The notes beneath the pieces were generated by a model that ran no database searches, was not told where the DNA came from, and saw only the letters and a list, made by a program, of their open reading frames with translations. A program made the position numbers and the translations under genes. DNA of 5,808 nt from Bacteroidales bacterium (GTDB taxonomy: Bacteria > Bacteroidota > Bacteroidia > Bacteroidales > P3), in NCBI GenBank assembly GCA_031271725.1, contig JAISVE010000026.1, positions 1-5,808 of the forward strand, written 5' to 3'. Shown one piece after another: positions 1-5,808 of this stretch. Each line of letters opens with the position of its first letter. Position 1 is the first letter of the stretch.

Positions 1-26
1 CTCAAATCCTACTACAAGCCCAAAAC

Positions 27-1643
27 TTACAACTGCTTGAAAAAATCATTCCCCTTATTATCCACCAAAATAAACGCAGGAAAATCTACAACTTCAATCT
101 TCCAAATCGCTTCCATTCCGAGTTCGGGGTATTCCAAACATTCAAGTTTCTTAATATTGTTCTGCGCCAAAATCGCGGCAGGACCACCTATTGAGCCGAG
201 ATAAAAACCGCCGTGTTTCTTGCATGCTTCCGTTACCTGCTCGCTGCGGTTGCCCTTGGCAAGCATTATCAACGAACCGCCCTTGCTCTGGAACAAATCA
301 ACGTAGGAATCCATACGCCCCGCAGTAGTGGGTCCCATCGAGCCGCTGCACATTCCATTTGGGGTTTTGGCAGGACCCGCATAATAAATCGGATGGTCTT
401 TGAGATACTGCGGCATTTCCTCACCGGCATCCAAGCGTTCCTTGATTTTTGCGTGTGCAATATCGCGCCCCACGATAATAGTTCCATTCAAAGAAAGACG
501 TGTGGCAACAGGATATTTGTCGAGTTCTTTCAAGATTTCCGACATCGGACGGTTAAGGTCAATCTTTACAGCCCCACCCTCGCCTGCATTGCGCAGTTCT
601 TCGGGGATAAAACGTCCGGGATTTTCTTCCAGCTTTTCAATCCAAATCCCGTCTTTATTGATTTTCGCCTTAATGTTTCTATCGGCGGAACAGGAAACCG
701 CAAGCCCTACGGGGCAGGAAGCACCATGACGCGGCAAGCGGACAATGCGAATATCGTGCGCATAATATTTACCGCCAAACTGCGCTCCGTAGCCGATTTT
801 GTAGGATGCTTGAAGGATTTTTTCTTCAAGTTCCTTGTCGCGGAACGCTTGTCCATACTCATTACCCTCTTCCGGCAGTTCGTCATAGTAATGCGTTGAA
901 GCAAGTTTAACCGTCTTTAAGCATTGGTCGGCAGAAGTTCCACCGATACAAAAAGCAATATGATATGGCGGACAGGCAGCCGTGCCGAGTGTGCGGATTT
1001 TTTCTATGAGAAATTTTTCAAGCGTAGCGGGATTCAGGAGTGCCTTTGTTTCCTGAAAAAGATAAGTTTTGTTTGACGAACCGCCGCCTTTGGCAATGCA
1101 GAGAAACTTGTATTCATCACCGTCCACCGCCTGAATATCTATCTGTGCGGGAAGGTTTGTGCCCGAATTTATTTCCTTGTACATCGTTAGCGGAATCGTC
1201 TGCGAGTAGCGCAAATTCTCCTGCGTGTATGTTTCGTAAACGCCTTTTGAGAGTGCTTCCTCATCGCCACCCTGCGGTGTGAAAACCTTGCCGCCTTTTT
1301 TCGCTACAATCGTTGCCGTGCCTGTGTCTTGGCAGAAAGGCAAAACGCCCTTTGCAGAAATCTCTGCATTGCGAAGCATTGTGAGGGCAACATACTTGTC
1401 ATTCTCGCTTGCCTCAGGGTCTTGGAGAATTTTTGCAACCTGCTGTTGATGCTCGGTGCGCAGCATAAAGGCAACATCTCTAAATGCCTGTTTTGCGAGG
1501 GCTGTCAATGCTTCGGGCTTAACTTTCAGGATTTGCTTCCCCTCAAAACTTGCAGTTTCAATGCCCTCTTTGCCAAGCAAATAATACTCTGTGTTATCCT
1601 TCCCCATTGGAAAAGGATTTTGATACTTAAATTCCGGTGTCAT
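27..1643 (-). CDS. Class I fumarate hydratase, [4Fe-4S] type (fumarase)
   Basis: This enzyme interconverts fumarate and malate in the cytoplasm (TCA cycle or its reductive branch), using an oxygen-sensitive [4Fe-4S] cluster. Counting from ATG 1643 the protein has 538 residues, normal for single-chain FumA/FumB-like enzymes. The N-terminal domain carries the expected cluster cysteines: Cys104 in [10 protein letters not shown], Cys224 in GTAACPPYH and Cys310 in RHGASCPVG, close to E. coli FumA Cys105, Cys224 and Cys318. The C-terminal swivelling domain has [25 protein letters not shown] and KGNRSEQV. The reading frame stays open to an upstream ATG at 1706, but the extra 21 residues are Asn/Lys/Thr-rich low complexity. 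The family-like start [16 protein letters not shown] has an A-rich leader typical of Bacteroidetes, so I prefer 1643. The gene is intact. It is separated from the restriction cassette by about 0.5 kb and probably has its own promoter, although I see no clear promoter motif. It is a fumA/fumB-type gene; a bacteroidal symbol is not certain. Confidence 0.96.
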   Translation of the reverse strand: MTPEFKYQNPFPMGKDNTEYYLLGKEGIETASFEGKQILKVKPEALTALAKQAFRDVAFMLRTEHQQQVAKILQDPEASENDKYVALTMLRNAEISAKGVLPFCQDTGTATIVAKKGGKVFTPQGGDEEALSKGVYETYTQENLRYSQTIPLTMYKEINSGTNLPAQIDIQAVDGDEYKFLCIAKGGGSSNKTYLFQETKALLNPATLEKFLIEKIRTLGTAACPPYHIAFCIGGTSADQCLKTVKLASTHYYDELPEEGNEYGQAFRDKELEEKILQASYKIGYGAQFGGKYYAHDIRIVRLPRHGASCPVGLAVSCSADRNIKAKINKDGIWIEKLEENPGRFIPEELRNAGEGGAVKIDLNRPMSEILKELDKYPVATRLSLNGTIIVGRDIAHAKIKERLDAGEEMPQYLKDHPIYYAGPAKTPNGMCSGSMGPTTAGRMDSYVDLFQSKGGSLIMLAKGNRSEQVTEACKKHGGFYLGSIGGPAAILAQNNIKKLECLEYPELGMEAIWKIEVVDFPAFILVDNKGNDFFKQL

Positions 1644-1710
1644 ATTTTTATTGTTTTTTATAATTATTTTCGTTCCTGTTTTATTTGTTGTGTTATTTTG
1701 GGGCATGTTT

Positions 1711-1740
1711 TTCGTGCTTGTTTTCCCGAGCTTCGTGCTT
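1711..1740. repeat. 9-bp direct repeat upstream of fumarase, 21-bp period
   Basis: TTCGTGCTT occurs at 1711-1719 and again at 1732-1740, so equivalent bases are 21 apart, about two DNA helical turns. Read toward fumarase, the unit is AAGCACGAA. Its position just upstream of the gene would suit a two-site operator, but a chance short repeat is possible and no regulator can be named. Confidence 0.4.
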
Positions 1741-2010
1741 CTTCAACGTTCAGTGTTTTTTCCCAATGTTTTGTATTTTGGGCGTGCCCCTGCTCCCCTA
1801 TGCAAGTCAGCGAAAACATTTCCTTTGCTCCTACTCAATTTCTGCTATGCCGTAACGATTTTGTCCGTTCAATTAAACCCGCTCCACTGCGTTACGCTAC
1901 ATATCTATAATTAAGCGAGGGTTGGATAATAAACTCCTTTCTTTCTAACCAAACAGTCTCCGTAAAACTCCCAAAACCTAACGGCATTACGCAGAAATCT
2001 CAAAGTCGCA

Positions 2011-2028
2011 AGCGGAAATATTTCCGCT
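2011..2028. repeat. Perfect 18-bp palindrome
   Basis: AGCGGAAATATTTCCGCT equals its own reverse complement over all 18 bases. Allowing one bulged A, pairing extends to 2008-2030. In RNA it could fold as a 7-bp stem with an ATAT loop. No T-run follows on either strand, so it is not a standard intrinsic terminator. It could be a protein-binding site, a dispersed intergenic repeat, or an mRNA-stabilising hairpin. Confidence 0.6.
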
Positions 2029-2066
2029 GCCTCTACGCATCGCAGGGTCGGGCTATCCGCTTCAAT

Positions 2067-2105
2067 CTTTTTGCTCACCCGCACAAAATCCACGCAAGCA
2101 AAAAG
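2067..2105. repeat. 9-bp inverted repeat with 21-base spacer
   Basis: CTTTTTGCT at 2067-2075 is the exact reverse complement of AGCAAAAAG at 2097-2105. The 21-base loop and the lack of a following T-run on the minus strand argue against a strong terminator. It lies about 120-150 bases beyond the endonuclease stop, so it may sit in the 3' untranslated region of the operon. Function unknown. Confidence 0.35.
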
Positions 2106-2220
2106 GATTTCCGCTCCTATCCCTCACGCAAATCCGTGCGACACATCCATACTCTCATTCAACATTCGCTCCCCGCCCCAACTCCCGACCTCACATACCA
2201 ACTACCTGCACCTTGAAGCA

Positions 2221-2853
2221 CTATTGGTTCAATCTATCAATTTCTTCTCTTATTTCGTCAATCACATCTTTGTTGGCAATTTCCTTCTTGCCGGCAACTT
2301 TTTCAGAAAAAATATAAAATACCTTTCCACCATATTTTGCTGAAAATTTTTTATGCGTATCGGCTTGTAAAGCATATTCTTTATGTATTTCCGCTAGCTG
2401 AATTCCATTATTGACAGGCTTTATCTGCAAGCCAATAAATTTCTCACCAACTTTTATATAAAAATCTACATTAAATAACCTGTCCCATTCGTCAGACGCC
2501 GCTTCAATTTTTACATCCAAAATATTTTGTAATTGCCCATATATAGTTTGAATTTCGGTTATATATCCATCAAAAGTTCTGTCAATAACAAGTTGCAACA
2601 TATAATCAATACAATCTTGTTCCGTAACCTCTACCACTTCCGACTGAATAACTTCTGTGATTTTTACGTACAACTTCTTACCCAAATCTTCAATATGTAA
2701 TTTACTCTTTACATTAGCAAAATAGTAATCCTGCCACTCGTCCAAAGTTTTAGGCGCACATTTACGAATTGACTCCGAAGTCGCCCCAACATTTCGCTTA
2801 AAATTCAATTGAAAGCGATTCATCGCACTATTTAATATCCATTCTTTTGCCAT
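2221..2853 (-). CDS. MjaI-family type II restriction endonuclease (predicted CTAG specificity)
   Basis: The 210-residue product resembles the MjaI restriction endonuclease family (RE_MjaI), whose founder from Methanocaldococcus jannaschii cuts CTAG. Family-like blocks are MAKEWILN at the N-terminus, ESIRKCAPKTLDEWQDYYF (27-45), DLGKKLYVKITEVIQSE (56-72), the stretch from DRTFDGY (91-97) to EIQTIYGQL (100-108), and DEWDRLFNVDFYI (121-133) leading into GLQIKP (141-146). The last two blocks look like a PD-(D/E)xK nuclease core: Asp130 on one strand and Gln143-Ile-Lys145 on the next, with Gln at the usual Glu/Asp position. The length is complete. ATG 2853 is preceded by an A/T-rich leader and no Shine-Dalgarno. 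The gene follows the methyltransferase by 42 bases, the normal partner arrangement. Family assignment is by recognition; the CTAG target is inferred from the family. Confidence 0.9.
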   Translation of the reverse strand: MAKEWILNSAMNRFQLNFKRNVGATSESIRKCAPKTLDEWQDYYFANVKSKLHIEDLGKKLYVKITEVIQSEVVEVTEQDCIDYMLQLVIDRTFDGYITEIQTIYGQLQNILDVKIEAASDEWDRLFNVDFYIKVGEKFIGLQIKPVNNGIQLAEIHKEYALQADTHKKFSAKYGGKVFYIFSEKVAGKKEIANKDVIDEIREEIDRLNQ

Positions 2854-2895
2854 AAATTACTATATTATTTTTTCGCTATTTTTGACGTATCATAT

Positions 2896-4164
2896 TTATA
2901 TCTCTAAAAACTTCTTTTTATATCGAAATTCCAATTCACTATCCACACTCGCCAATCCTGCTTTCAACAAATGTGCATTGATGAAAGTTTTGTTTTCCAA
3001 ATAGAGATACGCTAATAAATTATTTTCACTATCATGCTTAATAGTATCGTGACGAAGGAAAACACGTTTGCCTTTGAGTTTTTCTCGTAAAAATTCGGTT
3101 GCTTCGCCATTGATTGCAGGGTTTTGTTTTATCCCTATCAAACGTATTACTAAGTCATTATTTAGACGGATAAGTTCAGGGTTGATTATTTCCTTTACTG
3201 TAAAATACTCCTCACGTTTTCCGTCATTCTCTGCGCCAATCTTTGAGCCGTATTGCAGTTTTTTTACATCAACTTTTTTATCCAACTTGTGTACATCAAC
3301 AAACCTATAAGGCAACTCATCTATCCTTTTATCAAAATCAAATTTTATTTTTGGCTGTCTAACCGTTTTTACTTGCGAGAAAGCATCGCCATTGCCGATT
3401 TTTTCTTTGATAATAGAAATATATTCAGGATTTACTTCATAGCCGATAGAATTACGCCCTAATTTGCCCGCAGCCAAAGATGTTGTTCCACTACCAAGAA
3501 AAGGGTCTAAAACTGTTTCATTCGGAAATGAAAACATCTTAATCAATCGGCGTGGTAATTCTTCGGGAAACATCGCCAAATGCTTATCCTGCTTCACACC
3601 GTTAAAATACCAATGCCCATTAAAATAAGTATTCCATTCCTCATTTGTCATTGCAGAATTTGTTTTCTGTTCGGCTGTGGGTTTTGGCGAATTGCCTTGT
3701 TTCTTGAAAAGTAAGATGTATTCAAAATCAAGTTTCACAATGCCATTTCTAGGATGTGGAAAACTGCCCATAACAGCACCCCCACCTGTTGTGTTCATTG
3801 TTGTTGCTTTTTGCCAAATAATCTGTCCCATAAAATCGAAACCGATAGTTTCGCAAAATCGTATAATCTCGGAATGAATGGGAATAACCTTGTATCTGCC
3901 ATAATAAACCGAACGTGCGAATTGGTCGCCAATATTGACACACAAACGGCAACCGTCCTGCAACACGCGATAACACTCTGCCCATACCAAATTCAGATTA
4001 TTGATATAATTCTCATAACTATCATTAAACCCAATTTGATTTTCGCTGCCATAATCTTTAAGTTGCCAATACGGTGGAGAAGTAATTACCAAATGAACGG
4101 ACTTGTCTTTAAGTTCACTCATCTGACGACTATCGCCATTAATTATGGTATGTTTTGTTGTCAT
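2896..4164 (-). CDS. Type II DNA methyltransferase, beta class (probable N4-cytosine, CTAG), with C-terminal SNase-like domain
   Basis: This 422-residue protein transfers a methyl group from S-adenosylmethionine to DNA and should protect the host from the adjacent endonuclease. Catalytic motif IV, TSPPYW (28-33), precedes the AdoMet-binding motif I, VLDPFLGSGTTSLAA (218-232), which is beta-class order. SPPY is typical of N4-cytosine enzymes such as M.MjaI, but N6-adenine methylation is not excluded. Methyltransferase sequence ends near residue 258. After a Lys/Asp-rich linker, residues 338-415 resemble a staphylococcal-nuclease (thermonuclease) fold: VIRLIGIK, EFLREKLKGKRVFLRHD, NNLLAYLYLENKTFINAHLLKAGLASVD. 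The usual DTPE after the RLxGI strand is replaced by KQNP, and the arginine normally before LAY is Asn382, so this domain is probably not an active nuclease. The start overlaps the upstream gene's stop by four bases (ATGA), implying coupled translation. Confidence 0.93.
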   Translation of the reverse strand: MTTKHTIINGDSRQMSELKDKSVHLVITSPPYWQLKDYGSENQIGFNDSYENYINNLNLVWAECYRVLQDGCRLCVNIGDQFARSVYYGRYKVIPIHSEIIRFCETIGFDFMGQIIWQKATTMNTTGGGAVMGSFPHPRNGIVKLDFEYILLFKKQGNSPKPTAEQKTNSAMTNEEWNTYFNGHWYFNGVKQDKHLAMFPEELPRRLIKMFSFPNETVLDPFLGSGTTSLAAGKLGRNSIGYEVNPEYISIIKEKIGNGDAFSQVKTVRQPKIKFDFDKRIDELPYRFVDVHKLDKKVDVKKLQYGSKIGAENDGKREEYFTVKEIINPELIRLNNDLVIRLIGIKQNPAINGEATEFLREKLKGKRVFLRHDTIKHDSENNLLAYLYLENKTFINAHLLKAGLASVDSELEFRYKKKFLEI

Positions 4165-4511
4165 TTTGTAATTAATTTTCTCACCCTCAAACGGCTTGCT
4201 ATTGCAAAATGCGTGAAATAACTTTCTATTGCATTAACGTTACTGTCGCTAAATTTATTATCATAAAACAATCCGAGAAATTCATCTCTTGAACGTAGCA
4301 CTTCCGTAATGCGATGCGATTGATGTTTATTTATAAGGTCAAATACCGTTGCACTAAAAAGGTCTAATGCTCTTTCTATTGCGCCTTGCAAGCGTTCGTC
4401 TTTGCCCTCTCGTTTCGCCTTTATGGCGCGCCCTACTTCCGAGCCAATATTTCCCATTTGCTGAAAAATATTTAACTGCGCCCAACGTTCCCTGTCTATC
4501 GGCTTATTCAT
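4161..4511 (-). CDS. Small helical protein of unknown function in the restriction-modification operon
   Basis: I cannot name a function. From ATG 4511 the product has 116 residues, is rich in Lys, Arg, Glu and Leu, and appears wholly helical. Likely helices are 15-36 (IFQQMGNIGSEVGRAIKAKR), 42-62, 68-84 and 92-110, compatible with a four-helix bundle. There is no signal peptide, membrane segment or clear helix-turn-helix. The ERWAQLNIFQQMGNIGSEVGRA block resembles small conserved hypothetical proteins that I recall in candidate-phylum bacteria and archaea; this is memory, not a search. The frame also opens at a TTG at 4517, but ATG 4511 is the more ordinary start and overlaps the upstream stop by 8 bases. 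Its own TGA overlaps the methyltransferase ATG by 4 bases. This packing suggests stoichiometric co-expression with the methyltransferase. It could be an accessory, control or antitoxin-like protein. Confidence 0.85.
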   Translation of the reverse strand: MNKPIDRERWAQLNIFQQMGNIGSEVGRAIKAKREGKDERLQGAIERALDLFSATVFDLINKHQSHRITEVLRSRDEFLGLFYDNKFSDSNVNAIESYFTHFAIASRLRVRKLITK

Positions 4512-4845
4512 AAACAACTCTTGCTATAAGTTTCCGAATTTGCTCTTGTATTTCGACATTTTCTACCGAACGTGAACGATTATTTTGTTGCGGACGAATA
4601 TTTATCATTGAATCAAATTCAATAAAATCATCCGTACCATAATTATTCGGATATAGGTTTATACCCCAAAGGCCGCTTTGGCTTGAGCCACTTTCCAACA
4701 AAAAAGCCTCCTCGTCTGCGTGTAATCCGGCATCAACAACAACAAGCCCTCTTTCAATATCTACAACTGCTTTTACCAAATCGTCATACATATTGTTAGA
4801 CATTTCCCACAACTCCGCTACACTTATTTTATTTACTTGTTTCAT
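4504..4845 (-). CDS. DUF5674-like conserved hypothetical protein
   Basis: The 113-residue product matches my recollection of the DUF5674 family, which has no established function. Conserved-looking blocks are NMYDDLVKAVVDIERG (18-33), LHADEEAFLLESGSSQ (41-56), LWGINLYP (59-66), IEFDSMINIRP (75-85) and NRSRSVEN (89-96), followed by a terminal helix. The mixed alpha/beta pattern and several invariant-looking Asp, Glu and His residues (Asp29, His42, Asp44, Glu45, Glu46, Asp78) suggest a compact globular protein, perhaps metal-binding or enzymatic, but this is speculation. It has no signal peptide or membrane segment. ATG 4845 lies only 12 bases after the glyS stop, so read-through from glyS is likely. 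Its stop overlaps the next gene's ATG by 8 bases. It is the first gene of the AT-rich restriction-modification block, and its position suggests an accessory role there or an independent two-gene unit with its neighbour. Confidence 0.87.
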   Translation of the reverse strand: MKQVNKISVAELWEMSNNMYDDLVKAVVDIERGLVVVDAGLHADEEAFLLESGSSQSGLWGINLYPNNYGTDDFIEFDSMINIRPQQNNRSRSVENVEIQEQIRKLIARVVYE

Positions 4846-4857
4846 AATGCAATCTTA

Positions 4858-5808
4858 TTACAACCTACTTTCAACATACCCCGCCAACTCGGCTACATTC
4901 AAACGCACCTGCTCCATGCTGTCGCGCTCGCGGACAGTAACCGTTCCGTCTTCAAGAGTCTGGGTATCTACCGTAACGCAGAAAGGTGTGCCGATGGCAT
5001 CCTGCCTCCTGTAACGCCTGCCAATAGTGTCTTTTTCATCATACTGACACATAAACTTCCGCTGCAATTCAGAAACCAGCCCCCGCGCGAATTCCGGCAT
5101 TCCGTCCTTCTTTACAAGCGGCAACACCGCAACCTTGTACGGCGCAAGTACAGGCGGAATCTTCATAACAACACGCTCGCTGCCGTCAGCCAACTTCTCC
5201 TCATTAAAAGCGTAAGACATAATAGCCAAACACATTCTATCAAGTCCAATAGAAGTTTCCACAACATACGGCACGTACGACAAGCCCTGTTCAGTATCGA
5301 AATACTGCAACTTCTTGCCCGAAAATTCCTGATGTTTGCTTAAATCAAAATCGGTACGCGAATGTATGCCCTCCAATTCCTTAAAGCCAAACATAAAATC
5401 AAACTCAATATCGGTAGCAGCATTAGCATAATGCGCCAACTTTTCGTGGTCGTGAAACCTGTAACACGAAGCAGGAATACCCAGCGACAAATGCCACTTC
5501 ATACGCTCCTCTTTCCAATACTTAAACCACTCTAACTCCGTTCCGGGCGGAACAAAAAACTGCATTTCCATTTGCTCAAATTCACGCATGCGGAAAATAA
5601 ACTGACGCGCAACAATCTCATTGCGGAAAGCCTTACCTGTCTGCGCAATGCCAAACGGCACTTTCATACGCGAAGTTTTTTGCACGTTAAGAAAATTCAC
5701 AAAAATACCCTGCGCTGTTTCAGGACGCAGATAGACCGTATCGCTCCCCGCACTCACAGAGCCGATTTGCGTAGCAAACATAAGATTAAACTGACGTATA
5801 TCCGTCCA
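4858..5808 (-). CDS. glyS: Glycyl-tRNA synthetase, dimeric class II type, C-terminal part
   Basis: The enzyme charges tRNA-Gly with glycine in the cytoplasm. The frame continues off the right edge (the visible product begins WTDIRQFNLMF), leaving 316 residues. Roughly the first 190-200 are missing if the full length is about 510, usual for this type. In visible-part numbering, LRPETAQGIF lies at 27-36, class II motif 2 starts at FRNEI (61-65) and runs through FRMREFEQMEMQFF, and motif 3 contains GLDR (188-191). The anticodon-binding domain covers about 222-309 (APYKVAVLPLVKKDG, DTIGRRYRRQDAIGTPFCVTVD, VTVRERDSMEQ). This is the single-chain alpha-2 form, not the GlyQ/GlyS heterotetramer. The internal ATG at 5781 is not a true start because homologous sequence continues upstream. 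The gene is more GC-rich than the cassette that begins 12 bases after its stop, and it may supply that cassette's transcription. Confidence 0.97.
   Translation of the reverse strand, partial: WTDIRQFNLMFATQIGSVSAGSDTVYLRPETAQGIFVNFLNVQKTSRMKVPFGIAQTGKAFRNEIVARQFIFRMREFEQMEMQFFVPPGTELEWFKYWKEERMKWHLSLGIPASCYRFHDHEKLAHYANAATDIEFDFMFGFKELEGIHSRTDFDLSKHQEFSGKKLQYFDTEQGLSYVPYVVETSIGLDRMCLAIMSYAFNEEKLADGSERVVMKIPPVLAPYKVAVLPLVKKDGMPEFARGLVSELQRKFMCQYDEKDTIGRRYRRQDAIGTPFCVTVDTQTLEDGTVTVRERDSMEQVRLNVAELAGYVESRL

Larger units (their letters stand above)
1644..2220. other. Gene-poor intergenic region between endonuclease and fumarase
   Basis: This gap of about 0.58 kb holds no convincing gene, tRNA or rRNA. 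It contains the probable leader of the fumarase gene (1644-1706, very AT-rich), a 9-bp direct repeat 21 bases apart (1711-1740), a perfect 18-bp palindrome (2011-2028), a 9-bp inverted repeat (2067-2105), and a segment directly behind the endonuclease stop where C greatly exceeds G (2141-2220: 36 C, 6 G). I found no Bacteroidetes-type promoter (TAnnTTTG) on the minus strand and no hairpin followed by a T-run, so the end of the upstream operon and the start of fumarase transcription are not resolved. A GTG-started open frame at 1911-2093 crosses the palindrome and lacks support as a gene. Confidence 0.7.

Noticed and set aside
213..899. 228-codon plus-strand open frame opposite fumarase
   Set aside because: It lies entirely antisense to conserved fumarase sequence and has no recognisable domain; shadow of the real gene.
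1644..1706. 21-residue N-terminal extension of fumarase from ATG 1706
   Set aside because: It is in frame but of low complexity (Asn, Lys, Thr, Ile), unlike the family, and is better read as an AT-rich leader before ATG 1643.
1329..1910. 193-codon plus-strand open frame running from inside fumarase into the intergenic region
   Set aside because: It is antisense to the well-supported fumarase gene over much of its length, and the Cys/Phe-rich product looks like a shadow translation.
1911..2093. 60-codon minus-strand open frame starting with GTG, in the intergenic region
   Set aside because: It starts with GTG, has no supporting start context, contains the perfect palindrome, and the product shows no family I recognise. 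It reads more like translated repeat or noncoding DNA, although a genome-wide search could change this.
2067..2105. Inverted repeat as a rho-independent terminator of the restriction operon
   Set aside because: The 21-base loop is long, the stem is AT-rich, and no T-run follows on the minus strand.
4512..4517. TTG start two codons earlier for the small helical protein
   Set aside because: ATG 4511 is adjacent, overlaps the upstream stop in a typical coupling arrangement, and avoids a rare start codon.
5779..5781. ATG at 5781 as the start of glycyl-tRNA synthetase
   Set aside because: The frame stays open to the window edge with family-like residues (TDIRQFNLMF) upstream, so the gene is cut by the window, not short.
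1..5808. CRISPR array, tRNA or rRNA gene, insertion sequence
   Set aside because: I saw no regularly spaced repeats, cloverleaf or rRNA-like sequence, transposase, or terminal inverted repeats on reading both strands.

Overview
The window looks like bacterial chromosome from the Bacteroidetes, probably Bacteroidales or a close relative. The grounds are the class I fumarase with an [16 protein letters not shown] N-terminus, a eukaryote-like dimeric glycyl-tRNA synthetase, and A/T-rich start regions without clear Shine-Dalgarno sequences. This placement rests on recognition by eye, not on a search. Every gene I can support lies on the minus strand, so transcription runs from high to low coordinates.

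Reading in that direction: (1) the window opens inside glyS (5808-4858), whose N-terminal third lies outside. (2) Twelve bases after its stop, a tightly packed four-gene block begins: a DUF5674-like protein (4845-4504), a small helical protein (4511-4161, 8-bp overlap), a beta-class DNA methyltransferase with an extra C-terminal nuclease-fold domain (4164-2896, 4-bp ATGA overlap), and an MjaI-family restriction endonuclease (2853-2221, 42-bp gap). (3) A gene-poor stretch of about 0.5 kb follows (2220-1644). It holds a perfect 18-bp palindrome, a 9-bp inverted repeat, a direct repeat and a strongly C-skewed segment. (4) A complete class I [4Fe-4S] fumarase gene ends at base 27.

The methyltransferase and endonuclease together look like a type II restriction-modification system of MjaI type, which predicts the target CTAG. 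Counting by eye, CTAG occurs only twice in the window, against about 23 expected with equal base frequencies, and both sites lie inside the restriction-modification genes. The block is more AT-rich than the housekeeping genes on either side and sits directly behind glyS, which suggests an acquired cassette that may use glyS transcription. The most interesting points are the degenerate staphylococcal-nuclease-like domain fused to the methyltransferase and the two small uncharacterised genes translationally linked ahead of it, which may be accessory or control components.
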